Positions 1 to 9,434 of a stretch of 64,000 nucleotides of DNA are shown here, in pieces. Source of the stretch: Granulosicoccus sp965214025 (GTDB taxonomy: Bacteria > Pseudomonadota > Gammaproteobacteria > Granulosicoccales > Granulosicoccaceae). The stretch covers positions 1 to 64,000 of the forward strand of contig CBDCAW010000060.1 of NCBI GenBank assembly GCA_965214025.1, written 5' to 3'. Within the stretch, counting starts at the first letter, position 1. Each line of letters opens with the position of its first letter. A program made the translations under genes and the position numbers. The notes below the pieces were generated by a model. It saw only the letters and a list, made by a program, of their open reading frames with translations, was not told the origin of the DNA and ran no database searches.

Positions 1-1788
1 TCACTGTAGTTGCGAGCGTCAATGGTGCCCGCACCGAGGGCCGGTCCGTGAACCAGCAGTGCAGGTCTTGTATCTTCGACAGCTGCTCGGCCAGTTCCAT
101 CGCCGTACATTCCGTGCCCTGCCATTCGAGCGGCTCGAAATTGGCACGGGCGATGTCTGCCAGTGCCTGCCGGCAGCACTCTTGCTCCGCATCGATACTC
201 GACAGCTTCGTTTCCAGCCGCGTCTGGCTTTCTCGCAGCTCGTCGATGTCGAGCGACAACACCTCCCTCCGAAAGCTTCCGAACCGCGTCTTCCCGTTGC
301 CGGGCACCCTCGCGGTCCGATGCCACGGACGCGATCACGAAACCGGCCAGCTCTTCGGGCAGCTTGTCTCGTACCGCCGCGATGGTCTCTGCAGTGCGAG
401 CGGTGACCAGCACTCGGGTCACCCACGGCCATGGAAATGGGCCAGGATGTTGGCGATGGTGTGGGTCTTGCCGGTACCCGGCGGCCCGGTCACCGTGACG
501 AGGGGTTCCTCGGCAAGGCGATCGATGATGCGGGCCTGCTGTTCGTTGAAACGGCAACGGGAAGAAATACTTCCGTGTATCCGCGACAGGTTGCGCTGCC
601 GGAACAGCAGGCCATTGCCGGGCGGCTATGCTCGAAACCTTTTCAGAAAGACCGGTGACGGAATTTCCGCAAGCCGGCCGGGAGGTTACCCGCATCGGGT
701 TGCATCCGTACCTCATGGACGAGCTTGAGCAGATCGCCCTCTCTGGCACCCGATGAAACTGGCCGGGCATACAACACCCAGCTCGCGATCACCTGCGTGG
801 CATCGGCAGCCGCGTCAGCCTCGACCTCATCAGCCAGTTCGGTACGGGATAAGTAACGTGCATCGGGCGGCCACTACGTTGGCGGCGCTGGCCACCGCCG
901 GCTCCCAGGTTTCAGGCCGATGCGGATTGAACGGATGATCCGGATTGTCGAGCAGCATGTCGAGCCGCATCTGCAGGGAGGCGCTGCGCACGTGCACCCA
1001 CCTCCGCATCGAGAATCCATCAGGGCCTTCAGTTGCAAGCACCGGGCGGGTAGCTCTCGGGCATACGCTCAGCGTCCCGGAACCCACATCGAGCTCGACC
1101 TCCACCAATTGCTCGACCAATGGCATGTTCACCCACCGCACCCCTGACTCTTCGACTTCAGGATGCCCATGCCCCAGACCAGTTCCGGGGCTGCGTCGTT
1201 CATGCCCTGCGACTGGTTGTACAGCCGATAGAACTGCTCATTACAGTTTCATGCTGCGCCCGGCGCAATCTCTCGCTTTCGGGCCCAACGGCGACCAGCT
1301 TGTGCCCGTTGCCACTCATCGAGCTCGGCGCGCAGGCTATCGAGGTTCCGGAGGCGCAAGACGATTCGAACCTGTGCATTCGAGCGGCCGTATTCGTGAA
1401 TATCGGCGAGGTCCAGCAGGCAGCCTTCTACCAGATCCGATGCCTGCTCGACGGGCACGTCGATGACCCTTGTTTCCAGAAGCGCCGGGGCATGATCCGG
1501 ATCCTGCAGGGAAGAACTATCGATCCAGGCCTGCAGATGAGCTGGCGGTTGCGGTGCCCTTGTCGACGTCAGCCGCTCGAGCACCAGCCACGCTCCACGC
1601 ACATCGTCGAACTGCACGCCCGGCAAGACGGTGATCTCACTTTCCGGAAAGTACCCCAAGCCCGTCGAGCGCACGTCCAGCAGGGTTTTCGAACGTGCGC
1701 TCAGCAAGCCATGCGCGAACAGGAGTAGACCGCTCAGACGTTCGCGGTCATCGTCGTGCAGGGGTTCGATCTGTGCATCCATGGACAT
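1..1788 (-). pseudogene. Decayed superfamily I helicase / AAA-domain ATPase
   Basis: Reading the minus strand from the ATG near 1788, homologous protein sequence jumps between frames. An N-terminal part (about 1788-1300) runs in one frame. A middle part follows near 1220-830 with the pattern VWGMGILKSKSQG then PLVEQLVEVELDV, a block I recall from large AAA/helicase proteins. Near 550-440 is FNEQQARIIDRLA followed by a Walker A, TGPPGTGKTHTIANILAHF. Beyond it the coding sense shifts frame again (VLVTARTAETIAAVRDKLP, then LDIDELRESQTRLETKLSSI) and runs off the window at base 1. At least three or four frame changes are needed, so this is a pseudogene unless the assembly is very poor here. Intact relatives are multi-domain nucleic-acid ATPases often found in defence-rich islands. 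The assignment rests on the Walker A context and the N-terminal pattern; the exact subfamily is uncertain. Confidence 0.7.
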
Positions 1789-2095
1789 CGCCTGAAACCA
1801 GTACGTCGGGCAGACGCGCGACAACACGTCTTTACATGGACCATGGGGTGCCCTATCGGCGCTCGTCTGTCAGATTGCACCACGTCCAGAACCTCTAGCG
1901 GCCGGAATTGGCAGACTTTGCGTGCACGCTTCTCGGGAATCTAACGGACCTGCTTCATCGATTTGCAAAACAGACGTTGAGCTGATCGACAAGCTGCCAT
2001 TCGAACTGCAGGCAAGGGGCACGATTCGGGTCGTCCACCCGCCGACCGGCGAATAGGCCGTGACCCACACGGTGCAACTCGTCGGGTTCGATTCA

Positions 2096-3713
2096 TCAGG
2101 GTTTGGAAGACGCGCTGACGCCTCGCTCGAAATGCCAAAGCACGACGCCCGGCACCGACCAGCGCCTACCGATGCCATGGGTTTTCTCCAACAACGTGCG
2201 GATACGTGCGAGCTCCACCGGGCGCTGCTGCCAGGTGCCACGGTCGGCGCTTTCACCCATCAGCCATTCGATCGCCCGCTGCAACGCCATCGGCCGATCG
2301 GGACTGATGTGTGAGCTGATCAACCACAGTGAGCGCTGTTCGTGTGCGATATCGGCGAGCGCTTTCCAGTCGGGCTCCGGCAATCGCGGATCCACACGCG
2401 TCGTGGTCTCGCCGCGGAACTCAGAGTAGCCGAGACGCGTTTCAAGATCCGGCAAGCGACGTGCATAGGCATCGAAGACGAAGCGACCATCATAGGTATA
2501 GAAGAGCAACGGAACCCGCTCGTCACGCGCCGATTCGCGCGCAAGGATAGTTGCCGCGGCTTTCCAGTCCTCGCTCGAATCACGCTCGTAGTGCCCGACT
2601 ACCGCGGCGAGATTGCTCGCGCACATCAGCAGCAGCAGCACCAACCAGCGCGACCCGCTTGCGGTATGCCCCGCAAGTGCCGGTACCAATGCGGCGAAAC
2701 GCCGGCAGCAGCCAGATCAGATAGCGGTCCTTGTACATCGGCTGCACCAGTTCCGACACGAGCACGAAGGAGATGAAAGGCAGCGCGATCCACAACACCA
2801 GAAGACGTTGCAGCGAGCAGGCGGAGTCTGTGCCGGCGCGCCAGACCCGGTACATCAGCATCACCACCAGCAGGCCCAGAACCACGGCGAAGGCGAACAG
2901 CGGATGCATAAGTCCGTTTCCATTCACCGCCCAGAGAAAATGCGGGACTATCAGAAGGTGCCAGTTCGTGAGAAAGGAAAGGTTGCCCTGCCCGTCACCA
3001 CTCATCATGACGGTATAGAAGAGCCCCCCCAGCGCCGCGAGCGCCAACGTGATCAATACGCCAAGATGCTCTCGGGCACGCTCCCGGCGACGCACGATCA
3101 GGTACTCCATGAGCGCCCAGGTGCCGAGCGCGAGGATCATTATCATCGCGAAGTAGTGAGTCGCGACGGCACCGAGGGCTGTGACCAGTGCAACGAACAG
3201 CCAGATGTGTGATCTGCTTTCAAGATGGCGCACCAGGGCGTATACCAGCAGTGTGCCGAGGAAGTACAACAGCGTGTAGCCGCGGACCTCGAGCGCAAGG
3301 GTGACCAGCAAGGGATTGGTGGCGAGCCACAAGCCTGCGACCCAGGCGAGCCGCTCGGTGGTGAACCTCGCGCACAGTCGCGTGGCGAACACCGTACCCG
3401 CTACCGCCCACACCACCGACAACAAACGAAGCCATTCGTCAGAGACCCCGCCAAGACGCCAGACCCACAACGCCAGGTAGTAGAGCGCCATGTTGCCACC
3501 GGTACCGTAGACCCGGTGCGAAAGGGTTTCCAGATCATCCGAGAACCAGAGGCTGTAGCCATCGTCGGTAGCCAGGCTGTGACGATCGAGCCCGACGCTC
3601 AGGATCGCGAACGAGATTGCCGCGAGTAGCGTCAGGCCGAGCCAGGGCGGCATCGCGAAACGAGCTGCGCTTTCACGGCTGACTAACATGATTGATTCTC
3701 GGACATGGGACAT
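2096..3713 (-). pseudogene. Polytopic glycosyltransferase (GT39/ArnT-like), frameshifted
   Basis: The first part (3713 or 3689 down to about 2690) encodes a polytopic membrane protein. It has an acidic luminal motif near the N-terminus (ATDDGYSLWFSDD) and many hydrophobic segments, as in GT-C glycosyltransferases that move sugars from lipid carriers. The frame breaks at about 2690, just after YLIWLLPA. The next frame continues without loss (LVPALAGHTASG, one further membrane helix, then a soluble C-terminal domain) to the stop at 2096. Joined, the two frames give about 535 residues, a normal size for the family. A single indel therefore separates this from an intact gene, so it is a recent pseudogene or a sequencing error. 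The better start is probably the ATG at 3689 (MLVSRES). The acceptor and sugar cannot be told from sequence. Confidence 0.72.
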
Positions 3714-4714
3714 CTGTTCGCGCAGTGGCTCGGTGCGCCCTCTTTCGATCCGGGCAGCGACGGTCCAGGCATCAAAGGAGTCTCGTCAGGAGCAATATCC
3801 GCAGAGGCGCTCTACGGTCCGGGCGGAGGACTTTGAGCCGCATGGGCAAATCGCACGGCAATTGCCGATCGACGACAGCTTGCCAACCGCACTTCCAGGC
3901 CTTGCCTGGGAAGCCTCGACTAGCAGTGAGCCGAACCGCACACGGTGGGGCGCACCGGCCGCTCGCAAGAATCATCGCTGCACAATCGTAATCGGCCGAT
4001 CAGTCTGAGGAGGGGGCATTGAGAAGGCTGGGTTTAATTGTGAATTAAATCACACTTTAGGACTTTCTGCAAAAAAGGGTTCCGAGGACGGCCACAGAAC
4101 ACACACAGAGTACTACAAGCCCGAAGAGCGGTTGAACCAGTAACCGGCGATTGATGCTGTGAGATATGTGCGTGCACCGCTTAGGCATAACTCTCCCACG
4201 TGCACATGTTCTCAGCCGAGGCAGAGGTAGCCTTCGATCGGCGTTGCTCCGGCCTCGGCAGTGTGCAGAAATCTGGAAGCCCGGCTCGTGGAGCGTTTGA
4301 TCATCACATTCTGCGGCAACCCCGGAGGCCGACATCGCCGCAGCCTCTAGTTGCACGCTCGCCGCCGTCGAGCTCCCCAACTCCCAGTAGAACCGCCAGC
4401 GCTCATAGACCGTCCGTCCTGCAAGCAACGGTGTCACAGGCACTCACGACGCTACCCGAGCATTCCATCTTCAATGTGGCACGGCACATCGGGGGCGAGC
4501 AACGAATACGCCGGGGCACCCGCTCACGAAGCCTTGGGACAACTGACACCCTACATTGCAGGGGCAACATCCTTGGTGGCTCAGGAGCACCCTTGGGCCG
4601 AACACCCGACTGGTCTCTGTCTCTGGTTGCAAATCGGACATGATCGACCTGATCTCGCTCGGTCGTGAGCGACAGTGGTCAGCTGTTATGCTGGTGCGTT
4701 AGAGTCGGAACCAG
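3714..4714. other. About 1 kb without a recognisable gene
   Basis: Between the broken glycosyltransferase and the transposase remnant I find no reading frame with a convincing protein. Open frames here (for example 4200-4643 plus and 4057-4443 minus) lack start context and show low-complexity arginine/serine/proline composition typical of shadows. The only clear structure is a 17-bp A/T-rich inverted repeat at 4033-4049. The stretch is probably eroded DNA, and it may include the unreadable 5' part of the IS4-type transposase. Confidence 0.5.
4033..4049. repeat. A/T-rich 7-bp inverted repeat with 3-bp spacer
   Basis: TTTAATT-gtg-AATTAAA is a perfect inverted repeat in otherwise GC-rich DNA, about 320 bp upstream of the glycosyltransferase start. 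It could be an operator or the remnant of a mobile-element end; no function can be assigned. Confidence 0.35.
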
Positions 4715-5262
4715 GCAGTAACGATGGCACGACACTGTGGAAAGGCGTTGCCGAGCAACCCGCGGCTGGCTAGTTGAGCTTCGTGATGAAGAAGCGCCCT
4801 GGTCTCGAGAAACGCACCGTGCGTCAGCACTTGAACACCCAACGCGCCTCTGGCGAGGGCTCCCGAAAGGCCATCGTGAAGATGCCGTGCATCAGCGCTT
4901 GCGAGGTCGAGCCCCAACGGTATCACGCGGATCGAGTGGCAATTACCGATCCGCCGTCTGGACGAGAAGCTCGAGCCGATGGTCGGATTGATCCATTGGT
5001 ATCGCGCGTACTGGAAAATCGAGATGCTGCATATCATTGCACGAGAGCGCCAGACGTGTCGAATCACTGCAGCTAGCCCAGGTACAGAAGATCGAGAGAC
5101 CGTGTTTACACTGTATAGGAAGGATTGCCTGGCGAATCTACCCGATGAAGCGACGCAGCTGCAGCTGGCACGATCTGCAGAGCTTGGCATTCTGGAAACA
5201 CAACGCGGTTGCTTTCTTATATGTGAAACTTTTCTCGTGATACAGCAGGACTGGCAAATCAG
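4715..5262 (+). pseudogene. Eroded IS4-family (Tn5-like) transposase, C-terminal part
   Basis: Across several frames of the plus strand the order of blocks matches the C-terminal half of Tn5-type IS4 transposases. LWKGVAEQPAAG lies near 4735. A block of the type RKAIVKM..ISACEVEP follows near 4870. The diagnostic catalytic region near 4950-5030 reads EWQLPIRRLDEKLEPMVGL then IHWYRAYWKIEMLH, resembling the family's Y-(2)-R-(3)-E-(6)-K signature. Next comes VESLQLAQVQKIER near 5060. Stops and frame changes separate these blocks, so no functional enzyme can be made. No terminal inverted repeats or target duplication were found. The remnant ends just before the PHP-ATPase gene and marks old mobile-element activity next to it. 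Confidence 0.6.
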
Positions 5263-8079
5263 ATGAAAACAGGCATGATTGAGACCATTGACGATAGCTG
5301 GTCCTATCCTGGCTCACGATGGTGGAAGTTTGATTTCCATACCCATACGCCGGCTTCAACCGATACGCCATGGGCGCAGCAGAGCTTGACGCTTTCACCG
5401 GAAGACTGGTTGCTGAAGTATATGACGGCTGAGATCGACTGCGTGGCGGTAACGGATCACAACACCGGCGCCTGGGTCGATACCCTCAAGAATGCTTACG
5501 ACCAGATGCAGCAACAGGCCGACAATGGCAATCCGCCCGAGGGTTTCAGAGAGTTGGCACTTTTCCCGGGGGTGGAAATTTCGGTGAACAGTGGATTTCA
5601 CTTACTAGCGATATTCGATCCGTGTACGACAACCAGCGATATCGATACCCTGCTGGGAAGAGTCGACTACCAAGGCGAAAAAGGCAATTGCGACGGGGTA
5701 ACAAGAGCAAGCGATGTTCAGGTCGTTCAAGCGGTCCTGAATGCCGGCGCCATACCCATTCCCGCTCATTCTGACCAGCAGAAAGGGTTGCTCCGGGTCA
5801 AACCGGGAACACGCAGCTGTGCTCTGGACGCGCAATCTGTAAAGCAGGTGATGGCCAACGAGCGCTTACTATCAGTCGAATGGCTAGACACTGCACTTCA
5901 GGTACCTGCCTGTGTGGAGCAGGAAACGGCACGTGTCGCACGCGTCCTCGGAAGTGACTGTCACAGCTTCCAGGGCGAAGGTGTACCCGGCTCCCGCTAT
6001 ACCTGGATCAAGATGTCTAGCCCTGCACTGGAGGGCTTACGCCTCGCACTTCTCGACGGTAATGGGATCTCAGTGCGACGAAGCGACGACGAAGGAGATT
6101 TCGAGCCGTTCCAGACTCCAGCACAATTCATTACCGGCATCGAGATAGATTCGGCCCGTTTCATGGGCAATGGAGCACCCGAGCGTCTGTCATTTAGTCC
6201 CTATTACAACGCTCTGATCGGTGGGCGCGGTACCGGCAAGTCGACCATCGTGCACGCGATTCGACTGGCATATCGGAGGGATGAAGAACTGCAACGCCTC
6301 GGCGAGAAGACCGAAGCGTACCGCCAGTTCGTCAGTTTTGCAGAATCCGCCAAAGGCAGAGACGGCGGCGGTGCACTTCGTGATAGCACAGAAATTCGCA
6401 TTGATCTGCGCCGGAATGGCGTCATGCACCGGTTACGGTGGCGTGAAGACGGTCAAGGCGTGGTGGTTGAGGAACGGGAAGAAAGCAGCGAATGGGACGC
6501 GTCGGCCAGCCAGGCGGTAACAGCGGAGCGATTTCCGATCCGATTGTTCTCCCAAGGGCAGATCGCGGCCATGGCAGGAGAAAGCCGGCAATCGCTGCTC
6601 GAAGTCATCGACGAAGCTGCGGAAGCTGGCGGCCTGCACCGTGCCTTTGACGAGACGAAGCGCACTTATCTATCGCAGCGAGCGCGACTGCGAGAGCTTG
6701 ATGGGCGAGTGCAAGGCCGCCCGGAGCTTGAACGAAGGCACACTGACCTGAACCGTAAGCTGAACACTCTCGCCCAGTCTCGCCATGCCGAGGTCTTGAA
6801 GGCACATCAGCAGTCACTACGCCAACGCCGAGAGGTCGACACCTCCCTCGAACAACTGAGATCGATACCGACTCGAATCGAGTCGTTGGCGCAGGATCTG
6901 CTGCTCGACGACTGGCCGGAAGGTTCATTCGACCCTTCGAAGGATCGAGACGTGATCTCCTGGAGGGGTGAGGCGGAACGAGTGCTCAGTGAGGCCCGAG
7001 AGGCACTTTCCAAGGCGGCGGAGGTGCTTGCCGAGCAGGTCCAGATACTCAGAGCTGACGATCAGTTAGCGGCATGGCAGCGGCGCACGGACCAATCCCG
7101 ATCCGACTATCAGGCGCTGCAAGTCATGCTTGCCGAACAGGGAGTGACGGACCCTCAGGAGTTTGAACGCTTCGTACAGGAGCGGCAACTGCTGGAAGGC
7201 CAGTTGAAACAGTTGGATCAGCTTCAGCAGGATCAGGAAAAGCTGAAAAGTGAGACCCAGTTGCAATGGCGGCGAGTCTTGGCCGCGCGCAAGGCTATTA
7301 CCGAAGCCCGGCAGGCATTCGTCAGCACTACTTTGGCGAATAACCAATTCGTTAGCATAGAGGTGGTCGACTTTGGTTTTGAGGCGCGAAATATCGAGCG
7401 CAGTTTACGCGAACTTCTGGACTGTCAGGATGAGCGATTCGAAGCAGACATCCTAACATTTGAAAATGGCGAGCCGGACAACGGCCTGGCAGTAAAAATA
7501 GCCGTTGCCGAAGCTAGTGAAACGGTGTTGGAAGATGTCAAACGCCAGTTGATTGCCGTTGACGAGGATTTTGGCGGGCGCTTCCGTAACTACTTGAAGC
7601 GACAGCTCGAAAAACCGGAGCTGGAGGATCACATTCGTTGTTGGTTCCCGGAGGATGACCTTCGAATAAATTATAGTCGCGAGGGAGATGGTAATCACTG
7701 GACAGCCATGGCGCAAGGCTCACAAGGGCAGCGCTCAGCGGCGTTGCTCGCATTCCTGCTCTCGTTTGGAAACGAACCCTTGATCTTGGACCAGCCCGAG
7801 GACGATCTGGACAATCATCTAATCTATCAGCTGATCGTTCGCCAGATACGCGAGAACAAAATGCGGCGGCAACTGATCATCGTCACACACAACCCGAACG
7901 TCGTGGTGAATGGCGATGCGGAGATGGTGCACGCTTTTGACTTTCGTGGCGGCCAGTGTCAAGTCGTAGAACGCGGCGCATTGCAGGAGAAGTCCGTGCG
8001 AGAGGAGGTGTGCCGAGTTATGGAAGGTGGGTGGGAAGCGTTCTCCCGGCGATGGGCGCGCCTTGGCCGCGAGGCCTGA
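5263..8079 (+). CDS. trlF: TrlF-family PHP-domain / SMC-like ATPase
   Basis: This 938-residue protein joins two modules. Residues about 20-260 form a PHP-type metal-dependent phosphoesterase domain: DFHTHT (H26, H28), TDHN (D65, H66), GVEIS with a following FHLL, PAHSDQ and GSDCHSF supply the usual His/Asp metal ligands. The rest is an ABC/SMC-type ATPase with Walker A GGRGTGKST (about residue 320), a long charged coiled-coil middle (roughly 450-690), a signature-like GSQGQRSAAL, Walker B LILDQPEDDLDNH and an H-loop IIVTHNP near the end. The coiled-coil ATPase plan resembles RecF/SbcC/SMC proteins, so a DNA- or RNA-directed, ATP-gated phosphoesterase is inferred; the substrate is unknown. The ATG follows a weak Shine-Dalgarno. 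The downstream AlbA_2 gene begins 1 nt after the stop, so the two are co-translated. Surrounding DNA is visibly less GC-rich than the rest of the window, and the neighbours are pseudogenes, suggesting acquisition by transfer. Confidence 0.88.
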   Translation: MKTGMIETIDDSWSYPGSRWWKFDFHTHTPASTDTPWAQQSLTLSPEDWLLKYMTAEIDCVAVTDHNTGAWVDTLKNAYDQMQQQADNGNPPEGFRELALFPGVEISVNSGFHLLAIFDPCTTTSDIDTLLGRVDYQGEKGNCDGVTRASDVQVVQAVLNAGAIPIPAHSDQQKGLLRVKPGTRSCALDAQSVKQVMANERLLSVEWLDTALQVPACVEQETARVARVLGSDCHSFQGEGVPGSRYTWIKMSSPALEGLRLALLDGNGISVRRSDDEGDFEPFQTPAQFITGIEIDSARFMGNGAPERLSFSPYYNALIGGRGTGKSTIVHAIRLAYRRDEELQRLGEKTEAYRQFVSFAESAKGRDGGGALRDSTEIRIDLRRNGVMHRLRWREDGQGVVVEEREESSEWDASASQAVTAERFPIRLFSQGQIAAMAGESRQSLLEVIDEAAEAGGLHRAFDETKRTYLSQRARLRELDGRVQGRPELERRHTDLNRKLNTLAQSRHAEVLKAHQQSLRQRREVDTSLEQLRSIPTRIESLAQDLLLDDWPEGSFDPSKDRDVISWRGEAERVLSEAREALSKAAEVLAEQVQILRADDQLAAWQRRTDQSRSDYQALQVMLAEQGVTDPQEFERFVQERQLLEGQLKQLDQLQQDQEKLKSETQLQWRRVLAARKAITEARQAFVSTTLANNQFVSIEVVDFGFEARNIERSLRELLDCQDERFEADILTFENGEPDNGLAVKIAVAEASETVLEDVKRQLIAVDEDFGGRFRNYLKRQLEKPELEDHIRCWFPEDDLRINYSREGDGNHWTAMAQGSQGQRSAALLAFLLSFGNEPLILDQPEDDLDNHLIYQLIVRQIRENKMRRQLIIVTHNPNVVVNGDAEMVHAFDFRGGQCQVVERGALQEKSVREEVCRVMEGGWEAFSRRWARLGREA

Positions 8080-8080
8080 C

Positions 8081-9343
8081 ATGTTTACAACGCGTAGCGA
8101 GTTGTTGGAAAAAATTCGTCTCGGAGAAGACAGCTTCTTGGAATTGAAGGAAGTGCGCTTTGCCGGTGGCAAGATTCGCGGTCCGGCGCAAGATGACCTG
8201 GCCGATGAGGTGGCTGCACTGACCAACACCAGGGGAGGTGTTCTAATCCTTGGCGTAGGCGATGAGACGCGCGAGGTGCTGGGTATTCCTCTGGAGCGGC
8301 TGGATGCCGTGGAAGCACTGGTGAGACAAGCCTGTGAGCAATCGATAAAGCCGTCCGCGGCACCCGTGATCGAGCGCATCAATTTGCCGGACAACGCCGG
8401 CATCGAGCAGCCTGTACTACGAGTGGACGTTCCTCCAAGCCTGTTCGTACACCAAAGCCCCGGGGGATACTTTCACCGTATCGGTTCATCGAAGCGGCAG
8501 ATTTCTCCCGACCAGCTAGCACGGCTATTTCAGCAGCGCAGCCAGGCGCGGCTGATTCGGTTTGACGAGACTCCCGTTCCCCGCGCAACTCTCAGCGATC
8601 TGGTCGAAGAGCAATGGCGTCGGTTCGTCACATCACGGACCGCGGACACGCCTGAACAGCTGCTTGCAAAACTGGCAATGGCATCCAAAGACGATGCAGG
8701 AGCGTGGCGACCTACAGTAGCTGGCGTACTGCTCGCAATTCGCGAACCTCGGCAGTTTCTCTCCAGCGCATTTATACAGGCCGTTGCGTATCGAGGAATA
8801 TCGATTTCGCCGCAAGATGAAGCAGCGTACCAACGTGACGCCCAAGACATCACAGGCACTCTGGATCAGCAGATCTTCGAAGCCTGTGACTTCGTGCGAA
8901 AGAACATGCGGGTATCGGCGATAAAGAGTTCAAAGGGTGGACGCTTAGACATTCCCCAATTTGACATGCTGGCCGTCTTCGAAGCAGTCACCAATGCGGT
9001 AGCCCATCGGGACTATTCGATGTCTGGTAGCAAGGTTCGGCTTCGGCTATTCGATGATCGCCTGGAGCTGTACACCCCTGGGCTTCTGGTAAACACCATG
9101 ACTCCGGAGAGTTTGCCCTTTAGGCAAGCCGCGAGAAACGAGGCCATCACCAGCTTGTTGGCGCGTTGCCCGGTTAAACTGGACTACTTCAAGAGTCATC
9201 GAACGCACATCATGGACAAACGAGGCGAAGGGGTTCCGATTATCCTTTCTCGAAGTGAGGAGCTTTCGGGACGAATCCCTCAATACCGATTGATCGATGA
9301 ATCAGAATTACTGCTCACCATTCACGCCGCGCCTTATCCTTGA
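8081..9343 (+). CDS. AlbA_2 (Schlafen-type) domain protein with C-terminal ATPase-like fold
   Basis: The chosen ATG at 8081 gives 420 residues and sits 1 nt behind the TrlF stop; an in-frame start further upstream would overlap trlF. Residues about 5-125 carry the AlbA_2/Schlafen pattern: SFLELKEV (E21, K23), then DLADEVAALTNTRGGVLILG with E43. Residues about 295-400 match the GHKL-like ATPase part of COG2865 proteins: EAVTNAVAHRDYSMSG and RLELYTPG, followed by a MDKRGEGVP block. Proteins of this plan are annotated as predicted transcriptional regulators with an ATP-binding domain. Schlafen cores are also nucleases in some tRNA-cutting and defence proteins. I see no C-terminal winged-helix region of the usual length, so the regulator label is not secure. 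Tight linkage to trlF suggests the two proteins act together. Confidence 0.85.
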   Translation: MFTTRSELLEKIRLGEDSFLELKEVRFAGGKIRGPAQDDLADEVAALTNTRGGVLILGVGDETREVLGIPLERLDAVEALVRQACEQSIKPSAAPVIERINLPDNAGIEQPVLRVDVPPSLFVHQSPGGYFHRIGSSKRQISPDQLARLFQQRSQARLIRFDETPVPRATLSDLVEEQWRRFVTSRTADTPEQLLAKLAMASKDDAGAWRPTVAGVLLAIREPRQFLSSAFIQAVAYRGISISPQDEAAYQRDAQDITGTLDQQIFEACDFVRKNMRVSAIKSSKGGRLDIPQFDMLAVFEAVTNAVAHRDYSMSGSKVRLRLFDDRLELYTPGLLVNTMTPESLPFRQAARNEAITSLLARCPVKLDYFKSHRTHIMDKRGEGVPIILSRSEELSGRIPQYRLIDESELLLTIHAAPYP

Positions 9344-9434
9344 GTTGAGAGACCAAGCCTGATGAGTTGCGACCTCTGGATAGGCCAGGCGTGGTAGAAA
9401 ACGACCATTCACACCAGGCCGCAGCCGTCTGAGA

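Noticed and set aside
48..728. 226-codon open frame on the plus strand
   Set aside because: It runs opposite to the helicase remnant whose Walker A is readable on the minus strand; the product is Arg/Ser-rich with no domain.
2613..3212. 199-codon plus-strand frame opposite the glycosyltransferase
   Set aside because: The minus strand encodes clear membrane helices; the plus product is a Gln/Arg/His-rich shadow.
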